Source of the DNA: Serratia silvae
GTDB lineage: Bacteria > Pseudomonadota > Gammaproteobacteria > Enterobacterales > Enterobacteriaceae
DNA length: 64,000 nucleotides
NCBI RefSeq assembly: GCF_023282985.1
Contig: NZ_JAGQDC010000014.1
Location: forward strand, 62,001-126,000
Reading direction: 5' to 3'
The notes beneath the pieces were generated by a model that saw nothing but the letters and a program-made list of their open reading frames with translations, had not been told where the DNA came from and did no database searches. The position numbers were made by a program, and so were the translations under genes. The first letter of the stretch is position 1, and the number at the start of each line of letters is the position of its first letter. Below, one piece after another: positions 19,270 through 30,421 of the stretch.

Positions 19270-20406
19270 ATGTCCGTCAAAAATCTACCTCTGCCACTGA
19301 TCATCGTGATGATCATGGCACCACAAATCCTGGAAACGCTCTATAGCCCGGCGTTAACCGCTATCCGCTTTGATTACCAAATCGATGCCACGCAGGCCAG
19401 CCACACGCTATCGGTTTATTTTTTCGCCTTCGCTTTCGGCGTGGCATTTTGGGGAACAATCAGTGACAAATATGGCCGTAGAACCGCCATGCTGGCCGGT
19501 TTGGTGCTGTATACGGCCGGAGCCTTGCTGGCGTTGCTGAGCAGTTCTTTCACGTTGCTCATCGTCTCGCGTGCCGTTATCGCCTTTGGTGCCGCCGTTG
19601 GTTCTGTGGTGACACAGACCATGCTGCGCGATGTCTATCAGGGGCAGGCGTTAGCAAAGATGTTTGCGATAATTGGCATGGCGTTGTCGATAAGCCCGGT
19701 GTTGGGCATGTTTAGCGGCGGTATGCTGGTGTTTTGGGGCGGTCGCATGGCCATTTTCTCCGCGCAGGCAGGATTGGCGCTGTTGCTGCTGATCTGGTGC
19801 TGGCGAGCGCTGCCAGAAACCCGCCAACAAACCGCCGGTATCGCGTTACTCCCCTGTTTGCAGGAGATGTTGCGCGATAGGCAAATCTGGTGCTCGGCGT
19901 TGCTGGTTGCCAGTTTTAACATCATGGCGTTCAGCTACTTCAGTCTGGCCCCGTTTATTTTTGAGACCTTGGAGCTAACCAGCGAGCAGTTTGGTTATTC
20001 GGGGATTGTTTTGGCCTTTGGCAGCCTGTGCGGCGCAATGGCGAACCGCTACCTTCTGCAAAAAAGGTTATGCGTTTACCGGCAGATCCAAATGGCCAGC
20101 CTGTTAGCGCTGTTAGCCTCAGTTGGTGCGTGGTATTGGCAGGCAAGTCTGATGATCCTGCTGCCCTGCATGGCGGTGACCGTGGCATTTGGCTTAGCCA
20201 TTCCCAATATTCTCAGCCAGGCGCTGAAGAGTTACCGCAACCGGCTGGGTGCTGCCAGCGCGGTATTGGGGTTACTCTATTATCTGTTGATCGCTGGCGG
20301 CCTGGCACTGGCCGCCATGGGCCAGCACCTGCCGTTAACGCTGCAGGGATGTAGCTTGTTAAGCCTTGCCGGTTCAGCAAGGCTTAAACGTTACGCCGAA
20401 AGCTGA
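19270..20406 (+). CDS. MFS exporter, Bcr/CflA (DHA1) type
   Basis: 378 aa with about 12 hydrophobic helices. It shows the DHA1 features LETLYSPALTAI near the N-terminus, the loop motif GTISDKYGRRTAML and the helix-5 antiporter stretch IIGMALSISPVLGMFSGG. It most likely expels small drugs or metabolites by proton antiport. It is divergent from the AraC gene that probably controls it. The last codons run through a perfect stem-loop and overlap the end of hrpA by 16 bp, so the present C-terminus may be a read-out of terminator sequence. Confidence 0.88.
   Translation: MSVKNLPLPLIIVMIMAPQILETLYSPALTAIRFDYQIDATQASHTLSVYFFAFAFGVAFWGTISDKYGRRTAMLAGLVLYTAGALLALLSSSFTLLIVSRAVIAFGAAVGSVVTQTMLRDVYQGQALAKMFAIIGMALSISPVLGMFSGGMLVFWGGRMAIFSAQAGLALLLLIWCWRALPETRQQTAGIALLPCLQEMLRDRQIWCSALLVASFNIMAFSYFSLAPFIFETLELTSEQFGYSGIVLAFGSLCGAMANRYLLQKRLCVYRQIQMASLLALLASVGAWYWQASLMILLPCMAVTVAFGLAIPNILSQALKSYRNRLGAASAVLGLLYYLLIAGGLALAAMGQHLPLTLQGCSLLSLAGSARLKRYAES
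20359..20387. terminator. Stem-loop inside the 3' end of the MFS gene
   Basis: Perfect 11-bp arms TTAAGCCTTGC / GCAAGGCTTAA with a 7-nt loop. The placement between two converging genes suggests a terminator, but it lies within the last MFS codons. Confidence 0.55.
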
Positions 20407-23400
20407 TCGATGGTCTGCAAGATACGCTTCTCAGAAATCGGGTAAGGCGTGCCCAACTGCTGCGCAAACAGGCTGACGCGCAGCTCCTCGATCATCCAGC
20501 GTACCGCCTTCACCTCTTCATCCTGCTGACGTTTTGGCGGCAGCTTGTTCAACCACTGCTGCCAAGCCTGTTGAACCTGCTCCACACGGATCATCTGAGC
20601 GCGATCGCGGTGCGGATCGATCGCCAGCTTCTCCAGGCGGCGCTCAATCGCTTGCAGATAACGCAAGGTGTCCGGTAGGCGACTCCAGCCGTTATTGGTG
20701 ACAAAGCCACGGTAAACCAGGCCGTTAAGCTGGGCCTTGATGTCGGACAGCGCCAACGCCAACGAGATATCAACGCGCCCTTTCAGGCGTTTGTTGATGT
20801 TGAAGACCGCCGTCAGGATCTGTTCCACCTGCTTAGCCACGCCCACCACGGTTTCGTTCAGCTCGGCCCGCACCAGCTCTTGCAGCCGGGCAAAGTTCTC
20901 TTCCGCCCACACCGGCCCGCCGTGTTCGGCAATCAGTTTGTCGATACCGCAGGAGATACAGTCGTCGATCAGATCCAGCACTTTGCCATACGGGTTGAAA
21001 TACAGCCCAAGCTTGGCCTTGTTCGGCAACTTCTCATGCAGATATTTGATCGGCGAAGGGATATTCAACAACAGTAAGCGGCGTGTACCTTGCCACATGG
21101 CTTGCTGCTGTTCCTGCTCGCTGTCAAACAGGCGGATGGCTACGCTGTCTTTTTCGTCCACCAGCGCCGGGTAAGCCTTAACCGAGTAACCACCACGCTT
21201 CTGCTCATAAAACTCAGGCAGTTTACCAAAGCTCCAGATATGCAGATTACTCTGCTCCAGGCCATCATCAGCCACTGCCGACAGTGTTTCTTGCACCTTG
21301 TCTTTGAGCTGGAGCCTCAACGCGGCCAAATCTTTGCCTTCACGCAGGGTTTTGTGTTTCTCGCCCACCACGCGGAAAGTCATTTTCAGATGATCGGGCA
21401 CCTGATCCCACTGCCAATCCTCACGTGACACCGTCACGCCAGTCATGCGGCGTAACTCGCGTTCCAGCGAATCCAGCAGAGGCATTTCCAACGGCATTGC
21501 CCGGCCAAGGAAAGCTTCAGCGTAGTTCGGTGCTGGCACAAAATTGCGGCGCATCGGCTTAGGCAACGATTTGATCAGTGCGATCACCAGTTCACGGCGA
21601 ATACCGGGGATTTGCCACTCAAAACCGGCCTCTTCCACCTGGTTGAGGATCGGCAAAGGAATGTGCACGGTCACGCCATCGGCATCTGTACCCGGTTCAA
21701 ACTGGTAGGTCAGGCGCAGTTTAAGGTTGCCCTGATACCAGTAGTTCGGGTAATCCAGCGCACTGACCTTGTTGGCCCCGTCCTTGATCAACATCTCTTT
21801 TTCGAAGTTGAGCAGCTCAGGGTTCTGCTTACCGGCGGTTTTCCACCACTGGTCAAAGTGACGCCCGGATACCACGTCGCTCGCAATTCGCTGATCGTAG
21901 AAACTGAATAGCGTTTCGTCATCCACCAGAATGTCGCGGCGGCGCGATTTGTGCTCCAGCTCTTCCACTTCGGCCCGCAGCTTCAGGTTGGCGGCGAAGA
22001 ATGGGTGCCGTGTCTGCCAATCACCTTCCACCAACGCATGGCGGATAAACAGTTCACGGCACAGCAGTGGATCGATAGTGCTGTAGTTGACCGGACGAGC
22101 CGCGACGATTGGCAAACCAAACAGCGTAACCTTTTCGCTGGCCATCACCGCGCCCTGAGATTTTGACCAGTGCGGTTCGCTGTAATGATGTTTGACCAGA
22201 TGCTGAGCCATCGGCTCGATCCACTCTGGTTCGATACGCGCGGCGATACGTCCCCACAGGCGGCTGGTTTCCACCAGTTCTGCCACCATCGTCCATTTCG
22301 GCGGCTTCTTGAACAGCCCGGAGCCAGGGAAGATGGAGAAACGGGCGTTGCGCGCACCGGTAAACTCTTGCTTGTCCGCATCCTTCTGGCCAATGTGTGA
22401 AAGCAGGCCACTCAGCAGTGCGGTATGCACGCTGCGATAATCCGAAGGCACGCTGTTGACCGGCAAGCCCAACTCTTTCACCACCTGGCGCAGCTGGGTG
22501 TAGATATCCTGCCATTCACGCACCCGCAGATAGTTGAGGAAATCGTTGCGGCACAGGCGGCGGAACTGGCTGGAGGAGTTTTCCTTCTGCTGCTCTTTCA
22601 GGTAATCCCACAGGTTCACGAACGCCATAAAATCGGATTCTTTGTCGGCGAAACGGCGGTGTTTCTCATCCGAGGCCTGCTGCTTATCCATCGGCCGCTC
22701 ACGCGGATCCTGGATCGACAACGCTGAGGTGATGATCATCATCTCACGCACACTGCCACTCTTCTGGGCTTCCAACACCATTCGAGCCAAACGTGGGTCA
22801 ATCGGCAACTGCGCCAACTGGCGGCCCTGCGGGGTCAGCTGATAGTGGCCGTTTTCCGCAGTTTTGATCGCGCCCAACTCTTCCAGCAGGCGCACGCCGT
22901 CCTGAATATTGCGGTTATCCGGCGCTTCGACAAACGGGAAGGCGGCAATATCGCCCAACCCCAGCGAGGTCATCTGCAAAATGACCGAGGCCAGGTTGGT
23001 ACGCAGAATTTCCGGATCGGTAAACGCCGGGCGTGACAGGAAATCCTGCTCCGAGAACAGGCGAATACAGATACCGTCCGAGACACGCCCACAGCGGCCC
23101 TTACGCTGGTTAGCCGAAGCCTGTGAAACCGGTTCGATCGGCAAACGCTGCACTTTGGTACGGAAGCTGTAACGGCTGATACGCGCCGTGCCTGGATCGA
23201 TAACGTATTTGATGCCCGGCACGGTCAACGAGGTTTCCGCCACGTTGGTCGCCAACACGATGCGGCGGCCGTGGTGCGACTGGAACACCCGATTCTGTTC
23301 ACTGTTGGACAGGCGGGCATACAGCGGTAGCACCTCGGTATGCGGGAGGTTGAGCTTGGTCAGCGCATCGGCGGTGTCGCGGATTTCACGCTCGCCGCTC

Positions 23401-24278
23401 ATAAAGATCAGGATATCGCCTGGCCCTTCGCGCCCCAATTCTTCCACTGCATCGAAAATGGCCTGAAGCTGATCGCGTTCAGTATCGTCGGCGTCGTCTA
23501 CCACTGGGCGATAACGCACCTCCACGGGGTAAGTTCGACCAGAAACTTCAATGATCGGTGCATTGTTGAAGTGGCGAGAAAAGCGCTGCGGATCGATAGT
23601 GGCCGAGGTGATGATCACCTTTAGATCCGGGCGTTTTGGCAACAGCTCCCGCAGATATCCCAGGATGAAATCGATGTTCAGGCTGCGCTCATGCGCTTCA
23701 TCGATGATCAGGGTGTCGTACTGCATTAGCAGGCGATCCTGCTGGATTTCGGCCAGCAAGATCCCATCGGTCATCAGTTTGACCAGGGTATTCTCACCCA
23801 CCTGATCGTTAAAGCGCACCTTGTAGCCCACGCTGCCACCCAGCGGGGTTTCCAACTCATCGGCAATGCGGTTGGCAACGGTGCGTGCAGCCAGGCGGCG
23901 CGGCTGCGTGTGGCCAATCAGGCCTTTGACGCCGCGCCCTAACTCCAGGCAAATTTTCGGTAGCTGTGTGGTCTTCCCTGAGCCGGTTTCACCCGCCACG
24001 ATCACCACCTGATGATCGCGAATGGCGGCGAAAATGTCCTGCTTCTTCTGGCTGACGGGCAAGCTTTCCGGGTAAGTGATTTTCGGGCACGAGGCAACGC
24101 GAGAGCGCACCTTCTGCAGGGCTTGCTCAATATCACCCGCTATTTCTGCGGCAACCGCCTGTTGAGCTTCGGGACTTTTGACTTTGCGCGCACCTTGCAA
24201 CCGGCGTTGCAGGCGCTGCTGATCACGGAGCATCAGGTCACCCAGTTGGGATGACAATGCCGCGAGCGTAGATTTCAC
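20391..24278 (-). CDS. hrpA: ATP-dependent RNA helicase HrpA
   Basis: DEAH-box helicase, 1295 aa against about 1300 in E. coli. Motif I is in VVIVAGETGSGKTTQLPK, motif II is DEAH in TLIIDEAHERSLNIDF, motif III is SAT in IITSATIDPQRF, and motif VI is in SANQRKGRCGRVSDG. The winged-helix, ratchet and OB segments follow, then the long HrpA-specific C-terminal domain. In E. coli HrpA rescues ribosomes stalled on mRNA and has been linked to fimbrial mRNA processing. The gene is monocistronic here, with a repeat-containing gap to azoR. Confidence 0.97.
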   Translation of the reverse strand: MKSTLAALSSQLGDLMLRDQQRLQRRLQGARKVKSPEAQQAVAAEIAGDIEQALQKVRSRVASCPKITYPESLPVSQKKQDIFAAIRDHQVVIVAGETGSGKTTQLPKICLELGRGVKGLIGHTQPRRLAARTVANRIADELETPLGGSVGYKVRFNDQVGENTLVKLMTDGILLAEIQQDRLLMQYDTLIIDEAHERSLNIDFILGYLRELLPKRPDLKVIITSATIDPQRFSRHFNNAPIIEVSGRTYPVEVRYRPVVDDADDTERDQLQAIFDAVEELGREGPGDILIFMSGEREIRDTADALTKLNLPHTEVLPLYARLSNSEQNRVFQSHHGRRIVLATNVAETSLTVPGIKYVIDPGTARISRYSFRTKVQRLPIEPVSQASANQRKGRCGRVSDGICIRLFSEQDFLSRPAFTDPEILRTNLASVILQMTSLGLGDIAAFPFVEAPDNRNIQDGVRLLEELGAIKTAENGHYQLTPQGRQLAQLPIDPRLARMVLEAQKSGSVREMMIITSALSIQDPRERPMDKQQASDEKHRRFADKESDFMAFVNLWDYLKEQQKENSSSQFRRLCRNDFLNYLRVREWQDIYTQLRQVVKELGLPVNSVPSDYRSVHTALLSGLLSHIGQKDADKQEFTGARNARFSIFPGSGLFKKPPKWTMVAELVETSRLWGRIAARIEPEWIEPMAQHLVKHHYSEPHWSKSQGAVMASEKVTLFGLPIVAARPVNYSTIDPLLCRELFIRHALVEGDWQTRHPFFAANLKLRAEVEELEHKSRRRDILVDDETLFSFYDQRIASDVVSGRHFDQWWKTAGKQNPELLNFEKEMLIKDGANKVSALDYPNYWYQGNLKLRLTYQFEPGTDADGVTVHIPLPILNQVEEAGFEWQIPGIRRELVIALIKSLPKPMRRNFVPAPNYAEAFLGRAMPLEMPLLDSLERELRRMTGVTVSREDWQWDQVPDHLKMTFRVVGEKHKTLREGKDLAALRLQLKDKVQETLSAVADDGLEQSNLHIWSFGKLPEFYEQKRGGYSVKAYPALVDEKDSVAIRLFDSEQEQQQAMWQGTRRLLLLNIPSPIKYLHEKLPNKAKLGLYFNPYGKVLDLIDDCISCGIDKLIAEHGGPVWAEENFARLQELVRAELNETVVGVAKQVEQILTAVFNINKRLKGRVDISLALALSDIKAQLNGLVYRGFVTNNGWSRLPDTLRYLQAIERRLEKLAIDPHRDRAQMIRVEQVQQAWQQWLNKLPPKRQQDEEVKAVRWMIEELRVSLFAQQLGTPYPISEKRILQTIDQLSA

Positions 24279-25369
<1,091 letters not shown>

Positions 25370-25378
25370 ATCGCGATG

Positions 25379-25403
25379 CCAGGGCGCAGAGATTGCGCTC
25401 TGG
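25379..25403 (+). terminator. Hairpin directly after azoR
   Basis: Ten-bp stem with one mismatch, CCAGGGCGCA / TGCGCTCTGG. No T run follows. Confidence 0.5.
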
Positions 25404-25466
25404 GAAGTAAAACATACCTGCAAAATCCGTTTTACCCTCATAAAAATAAGTCGTTTAAATTCCGTT

Positions 25467-25491
25467 GCGCGCCCTAGGGCGCGCTTTTTTT
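25467..25491 (+). terminator. Rho-independent terminator between azoR and ydbL
   Basis: Fully palindromic GCGCGCCCTAGGGCGCGC followed by seven T. It is oriented to stop azoR transcription. Confidence 0.85.
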
Positions 25492-25813
25492 ATTTCTGCA
25501 ACCACTGGCCGTTAATGCCCCGGACATACTCCCCTGCAGCCGCTCGTGTCACCAGTTTCTGGCCCGCCATCCGCGCAACTTCATCGATGGCGATATGATT
25601 GCTGGCTGCCACCTGTTGGTACTTCTCGGCACGCCCGGCATTGATTTTCTTCACCAACGCCTGAGTCTCCGCGTCCTGCTTCACCGGAGCGATATAGCCA
25701 CTGAGCGTTTCGCCCACCCGCCCCTGCTGCTTGGCTTCATCCAGCGTCAACGCCTGAGCCATGCCGCTGAATAACCAACCGGCGGCAATCAACCACAGAT
25801 AATGCTTTTTCAT
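25490..25813 (-). CDS. ydbL: YdbL, DUF1318 periplasmic protein
   Basis: 107 aa with a signal peptide (MKKHYLWLIAAGWLFSGMAQA). The mature part is the DUF1318 domain: LTLDEAKQQGRVGETLSGY, then VKKINAGRAEKYQQVA and a conserved end with VRGINGQW. It is the last gene of ydbH-ynbE-ydbL and begins 8 bp after ynbE. Published E. coli work places it as a periplasmic modulator of the YdbH-YnbE bridge. Confidence 0.93.
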   Translation of the reverse strand: MKKHYLWLIAAGWLFSGMAQALTLDEAKQQGRVGETLSGYIAPVKQDAETQALVKKINAGRAEKYQQVAASNHIAIDEVARMAGQKLVTRAAAGEYVRGINGQWLQK

Positions 25814-25821
25814 GCTGGCTC

Positions 25822-26019
25822 CTAGAACAGACCGCTTTGGTCTTTCAGCAGGTTCTCAACGTCCTTATCCACTTTGATATGGATCTCATGCTCAATTTTG
25901 ACGTTCATATTAATGGTGATGGGATCTTTAGGCGTCGCCACCTCAATGCGCGGTACGCAACCGCTCAGCAAGGATGCGCCCAACACGGCTACCAGCAATG
26001 GCATGGTCGCGTTCTTCAT
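25822..26019 (-). CDS. ynbE: YnbE, outer-membrane lipoprotein of the YdbH bridge
   Basis: 65 aa. It has a lipoprotein signal with the lipobox LLSGC, then a short mature part rich in beta-type alternation (ITINMNVKIEHEIHIKVDKD). In E. coli YnbE multimerises and stacks on the YdbH beta-groove to complete an inner-to-outer membrane lipid bridge. The start codon overlaps the ydbH stop by 4 bp, so translation is coupled. Confidence 0.93.
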   Translation of the reverse strand: MKNATMPLLVAVLGASLLSGCVPRIEVATPKDPITINMNVKIEHEIHIKVDKDVENLLKDQSGLF

Positions 26020-28628
26020 CGTTGTTCCTCGGGTTTAGAGAGCGCCTGCTCCAGCCACTCTTGTAAATTGTCGCCAAAGCGCAGGCTGCGCCACAGCTGA
26101 AACACGTTTTCCTGATGGCTATAGTTAAGGATAACCTCACGCTTGGCATTTTTCTGCGGATTTACGCCATCGATATGCGCCTTTAACGTCAGCTCGCCCA
26201 GGTTATCGAGATCGACCCGCGCCTTTGAGCGGTTGATTTCCATGTAGCGCAACCAATCGATGGCGGCACCGGTGGCCAGGTTATTGCTGCCAATGGCATC
26301 GGCCATATCTTTATCCAGCCGCAGCGTCATGAGCCCTGCATTGGCGATCCAGCCGTTTTGCACCAACCATTTGGGGTGGTTCAGGAAGAGCGGTAACTCG
26401 CCGTTGATGCGGCCAGACATGGCGAACTGCTTCGGTTTAAGCGCGGTAAACAGTGCGCTGAGGTCGATTTGGTCCAGTTTGAGCACCGCTGCATCATGCT
26501 GTGGCATACGTAATGCCGAAAGGCTGATATGGCCGTTCAGCATATCGACACCAATATTGCTCAGCGTCAATGGATACGCCTCGCTGTACGGATAGGTACC
26601 TTGCAGATCGGCGGTAATATTCTGCATCTCAAACAGCGTCTTGATGGATTTGATCCGCAGCATGATCGGACGTTTGGCCCCAAGCTGCCACCGGTGGTTC
26701 TTAAACCGATAGGGCAAGACAAAATCCAGCCCGCTCAATTCGCCGTCTTGCAGCCACATGCCGCCGTTGCGCACCACCCAGTGTCCACCAGCTTCGAACC
26801 CCTGCACCCGCGCCGCCGAGAATGCCGACTGGGCGTAGAACTCGCCCGCGCGCAGCTTGATATTCAGATCGGGTGAAATAAGCGGTTGGAATACCGTTAA
26901 CGACTGTTTTGGCCACCAACCTTCCCCACGCAGGCGTTCACCGTCCCAACGGCCACGCAACTTGATTGGCCCAATCTGCTCGGCCTGCAACGCGCCTTGC
27001 CATTGAAAACTGTCTGGCCCCACACCCTGCAACTGCAAATCCAGCACCGAAGGCGGCAAATAACTGCCTGCACCAAAACTGGTTTTGTCAGCCTTCAATT
27101 GCACACCACCGGTAAGGCTCGGTGCTTTGCCATCCCGCTGCCACTGGATCGGCTGACTAAGCGTCAGGCGCGGCGTTGCGACCGTGACCATGCCGTATTT
27201 CAACCGATCAAAACCGGTGGACAGGCGATCGAGGGTAATGGAGCTGTCCTGCCAACGGCCACTGCCTGCGACATCCCAGGCGGCCTGTAGCGGGGGTAAC
27301 TTGCCGTTACCCCAAGAGCGCCATTGCCACTGACCATGGTCTGGCCAGAAGCTCTGTGCCTGGCCGTCCAGATGCAGCTTGAAGCGACCCCAGTAACTTT
27401 CACTGGCGCTGATAATCGCCTGCAAACGGCCAGTGATCCCAAGAGCTGTGACTTTTACCCCGGCCAGCGGCAGACGGGCCTCTTCCAGCTTCATGTCCGG
27501 TGCCGGGCTGCCCCAGGCGCGCAATAACGATCCCGGCTGTAGCACCAGCGTTGGATTAAGGATAGAGCCGCTGATAATGCCGGGGATCGACGCCGTAAGA
27601 GAGAGATTGGCCAGGTTTGCCTGCCCGGTAAGCTGGAATTTCAGATCGCTGTTGGTCAGGCTCAGATTCCCCGGCCCCAACGTCAGCACCGCGTTGCCCT
27701 TTCCGTTGTGCCCGGCGGTGATCACGTTCAAACGTGCGGTAATTTGGGTTTCGTCAAACCCCTGACTCCAGTCATGTAACGCCACATTCAAACCACCGCT
27801 GAGCGGTTGTTCCAGGTAGGGCCAGCGCCATTCCCCTTTTTCGATGCTGATCTGTTTTGGCGTTAGTGCCCAGGGGAGCGTAGCCAACGGTTGGTCGCTG
27901 CCCTTTTCCGTCAGGGTCAACACACCTTGCTGCTGTTGCCAGTGCAAATTCAGCAACAAGGGTTTTTCCAGATAGGCGGTTTGTATCTCACCTTGCAACG
28001 CCCCCTGGGTTGGCAAACTATCCATATCCAACGGCACGGTGACTTTGCCCGTCAGTTGTACAGGAACCGTGCTGTTGGGCGGCGTAATGCTAAGCTTGCT
28101 TAACGTTAGCTGCTGATGTTCATCCAACAGCGCCTCGGCGGTGACGTTCTTGCCTTGATAATGCAACCGTTGGCCAGTGGCCACAGACGACAGCTGCAAT
28201 TTACCGGCATAGGCTTGCCACGGGGTAAGCGTCAGAAGATTGATGTTCAGGTCAAACGGCGGCAGCATCGCTTGCAGTTGGTCTAGCGCTAACGGTGCGC
28301 TGTCACCCTCGGCGGCGGGCAATTTTGACAGGCAGGCAGTATCCACATCGACCCGTTCACCGTTCACATGCCAGGTGCCCGTTTGGTAGGACAGCTTCAG
28401 ATCGCTGACGTTAGCAATGGCGCAGTTTTGAGCACTGAACTTCAGCCCATCAAGATACAAAGCCCCTTGCTGCCAGCGCAACGGCCCTTGCAAAACCAGC
28501 TGACTCCCCTGCGGCAACCAAGGAGCGATCGCACACGGCAACCAACGCGGCATGGTTTGCCACAGCGCGATGATCAACAGGATGATGCCCGCCACGATCG
28601 CTACGAATACTTTTAATCTCTTTGTCAT
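26016..28628 (-). CDS. ydbH: YdbH, AsmA-like intermembrane lipid transport protein
   Basis: 870 aa from the ATG at 28628 (MTKRLKVFVAIVAGIILLII). The frame stays open further upstream, but that extension has no homologous look. A single N-terminal helix anchors it in the inner membrane, and the remainder is a long beta-rich periplasmic domain. It shares strong blocks with E. coli YdbH, such as WWPKQSLTVFQPLISPD, LRMPQHDAAVLKLD and the C-terminal WRSLRFGDNLQEWLEQ. With TamB and YhdP it belongs to the partly redundant AsmA-like set that moves phospholipids to the outer membrane. It is the first gene of the operon and diverges from ldhA. Confidence 0.94.
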   Translation of the reverse strand: MTKRLKVFVAIVAGIILLIIALWQTMPRWLPCAIAPWLPQGSQLVLQGPLRWQQGALYLDGLKFSAQNCAIANVSDLKLSYQTGTWHVNGERVDVDTACLSKLPAAEGDSAPLALDQLQAMLPPFDLNINLLTLTPWQAYAGKLQLSSVATGQRLHYQGKNVTAEALLDEHQQLTLSKLSITPPNSTVPVQLTGKVTVPLDMDSLPTQGALQGEIQTAYLEKPLLLNLHWQQQQGVLTLTEKGSDQPLATLPWALTPKQISIEKGEWRWPYLEQPLSGGLNVALHDWSQGFDETQITARLNVITAGHNGKGNAVLTLGPGNLSLTNSDLKFQLTGQANLANLSLTASIPGIISGSILNPTLVLQPGSLLRAWGSPAPDMKLEEARLPLAGVKVTALGITGRLQAIISASESYWGRFKLHLDGQAQSFWPDHGQWQWRSWGNGKLPPLQAAWDVAGSGRWQDSSITLDRLSTGFDRLKYGMVTVATPRLTLSQPIQWQRDGKAPSLTGGVQLKADKTSFGAGSYLPPSVLDLQLQGVGPDSFQWQGALQAEQIGPIKLRGRWDGERLRGEGWWPKQSLTVFQPLISPDLNIKLRAGEFYAQSAFSAARVQGFEAGGHWVVRNGGMWLQDGELSGLDFVLPYRFKNHRWQLGAKRPIMLRIKSIKTLFEMQNITADLQGTYPYSEAYPLTLSNIGVDMLNGHISLSALRMPQHDAAVLKLDQIDLSALFTALKPKQFAMSGRINGELPLFLNHPKWLVQNGWIANAGLMTLRLDKDMADAIGSNNLATGAAIDWLRYMEINRSKARVDLDNLGELTLKAHIDGVNPQKNAKREVILNYSHQENVFQLWRSLRFGDNLQEWLEQALSKPEEQR

Positions 28629-28895
28629 TAAGCGCAGGTTTAGTTCCTGATAAACATCGATTAGCCAGGCGCAATGATGACACGGATCCCCTGACAGGTG
28701 AAGGTGAACCCTTCTCATCATTAATATAATAGGTTTCTCAATTTTGATATTTACCCGGTGAATATAGAAAATGGCTAATACACTGATTATCAGCATAAAA
28801 CCCTAAAAGACCTGCGCCACCACAGGGCGCTAAACCATTGTCGTATTTGGCAAAATATGTTAATTTGATCACATAATCACGCGGGAGAAACCACG

Positions 28896-29888
28896 ATGAA
28901 AATGGCGATTTACAGCACCAAACAGTATGACCGTAAGTATCTTGAATTGGTAAATCAGCAGTTTGGTTATGAGCTGGAGTTTTTCGATTTTCTGCTAAGC
29001 AAGAAAACCGCCAAAACGGCTATCGGCTGTAAGGCCGTATGCATCTTCGTCAATGACGACGGTAGCCGGGAAGTGCTGGAAGAGCTGGCCGCGCTCGGGG
29101 TCGAGATCCTCGCCCTACGTTGTGCCGGGTTCAACAACGTCGATCTGGATGCGGCGAAAGAGCTGGGCATCAAGGTGGTACGCGTTCCCGCCTATTCTCC
29201 TGAAGCCGTAGCCGAACACGCCGTGGGTATGATGATGTGCCTGAACCGCCGCATTCATCGCGCCTATCAACGTACCCGCGATGCCAACTTCTCACTGGAA
29301 GGGCTGATCGGTTTTAATATGCACAACCGCACCGCTGGGGTAATTGGTACCGGTAAGATCGGCGTAGCTACCATGCGTATCCTTAAAGGCTTTGGCATGA
29401 AGCTCTTGGCCTACGACCCCTACCCAAGCGCACAGGCGTTAGAGCTGGGTGCCGAATATGTCGATCTTAAAACGCTGTATGCCCAGGCGGACGTGATCAC
29501 CCTGCACTGCCCATTAACGCCGGAAAACCATCATCTGCTGAATGCGGACGCGTTTTCCATGATGAAGGACGGCGTGATGGTGATTAACACCAGCCGCGGT
29601 GCCTTGATCGACTCTTCCGCAGCTATCGATGCCCTCAAGCAGCAGAAGATTGGTGCGCTGGGGATGGACGTGTACGAGAACGAACGCGACCTGTTCTTTG
29701 AAGACAAATCTAACGACGTGATCCAGGACGACGTTTTCCGCCGCCTGTCCGCCTGCCATAACGTGCTGTTTACCGGCCACCAGGCGTTCCTGACGGAGGA
29801 GGCGTTGACCAGTATTTCGCAAACTACGTTGAAAAATATTGAACAGCTTGCACGGGGTGAAGCCTGCCCTAATCAGCTTAATGCCTGA
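28896..29888 (+). CDS. ldhA: D-lactate dehydrogenase, fermentative
   Basis: NAD-dependent D-2-hydroxyacid dehydrogenase, 330 aa. It reduces pyruvate to D-lactate in mixed-acid fermentation. The nucleotide-binding motif is VIGTGKIGVATMRIL, the catalytic Arg is in NTSRGALID, the Glu is in MDVYENERDLFFEDKS and the His is in FTGHQAFLT. The ATG follows GGGAGAAACC. The neighbour hslJ starts 61 bp downstream on the same strand, as in E. coli. Confidence 0.96.
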   Translation: MKMAIYSTKQYDRKYLELVNQQFGYELEFFDFLLSKKTAKTAIGCKAVCIFVNDDGSREVLEELAALGVEILALRCAGFNNVDLDAAKELGIKVVRVPAYSPEAVAEHAVGMMMCLNRRIHRAYQRTRDANFSLEGLIGFNMHNRTAGVIGTGKIGVATMRILKGFGMKLLAYDPYPSAQALELGAEYVDLKTLYAQADVITLHCPLTPENHHLLNADAFSMMKDGVMVINTSRGALIDSSAAIDALKQQKIGALGMDVYENERDLFFEDKSNDVIQDDVFRRLSACHNVLFTGHQAFLTEEALTSISQTTLKNIEQLARGEACPNQLNA

Positions 29889-29949
29889 TGCTTTGGGCCG
29901 CACTAAGCGCCCCTAATTCTTTAGACAAAACCTAAATAGGTTCGCAATA

Positions 29950-30381
29950 ATGAAAAAACTGATCCCTTTAGCAATGGCCTGTGCGCTATTGGCTGGCTGT
30001 AGTACCGCTCAAACCAAACCACAAACCGTAGTAGAAAGCGATCTGCTGCACCATAACTTTGTGTTGCAAAGCGTGGATGGTGTGGCGGTTGCGGCGAAAC
30101 AAGGCAGCGGCCCGAGCATTGAGTTCGGCGAGAAAATGAATATTTCCGGATCTATGTGCAACCGTTTCTTCGGCCAGGGCCAGTTAGAAAACGGCGTGCT
30201 GACGGTGAAAAACCTCGCCACGACCCGCATGATGTGCGCCGATCCGCAACGTAACCAATGGGATCAAACCATTGGGACGCTGCTGGCTAACGGGGCAAAA
30301 GTCTCACTCAATGGCCAACAGCTGACCCTGAGCGGCAGCGATCACCAACTGGTGTATACCCTGAAAGACTGGGTCAATTAA
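29950..30381 (+). CDS. hslJ: META-domain lipoprotein HslJ
   Basis: 143 aa. Lipoprotein signal with lipobox LLAGC. The META/HslJ domain carries FGEKMNISGSMCNRFFGQG and the paired-cysteine block LATTRMMCADP. In E. coli HslJ is a heat-inducible outer-membrane lipoprotein linked to novobiocin resistance. It is probably co-transcribed with ldhA and convergent with the ydbJ-like gene. Confidence 0.92.
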   Translation: MKKLIPLAMACALLAGCSTAQTKPQTVVESDLLHHNFVLQSVDGVAVAAKQGSGPSIEFGEKMNISGSMCNRFFGQGQLENGVLTVKNLATTRMMCADPQRNQWDQTIGTLLANGAKVSLNGQQLTLSGSDHQLVYTLKDWVN

Positions 30382-30421
30382 GTTGGCATTATACCGGGCT
30401 AGCCATTAGCCCGGTACAAAC

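Noticed and set aside
28629-28796. Upstream extension of ydbH
   Set aside because: The frame is open but lacks homologous character; the ATG at 28628 gives the normal membrane-anchor N-terminus.
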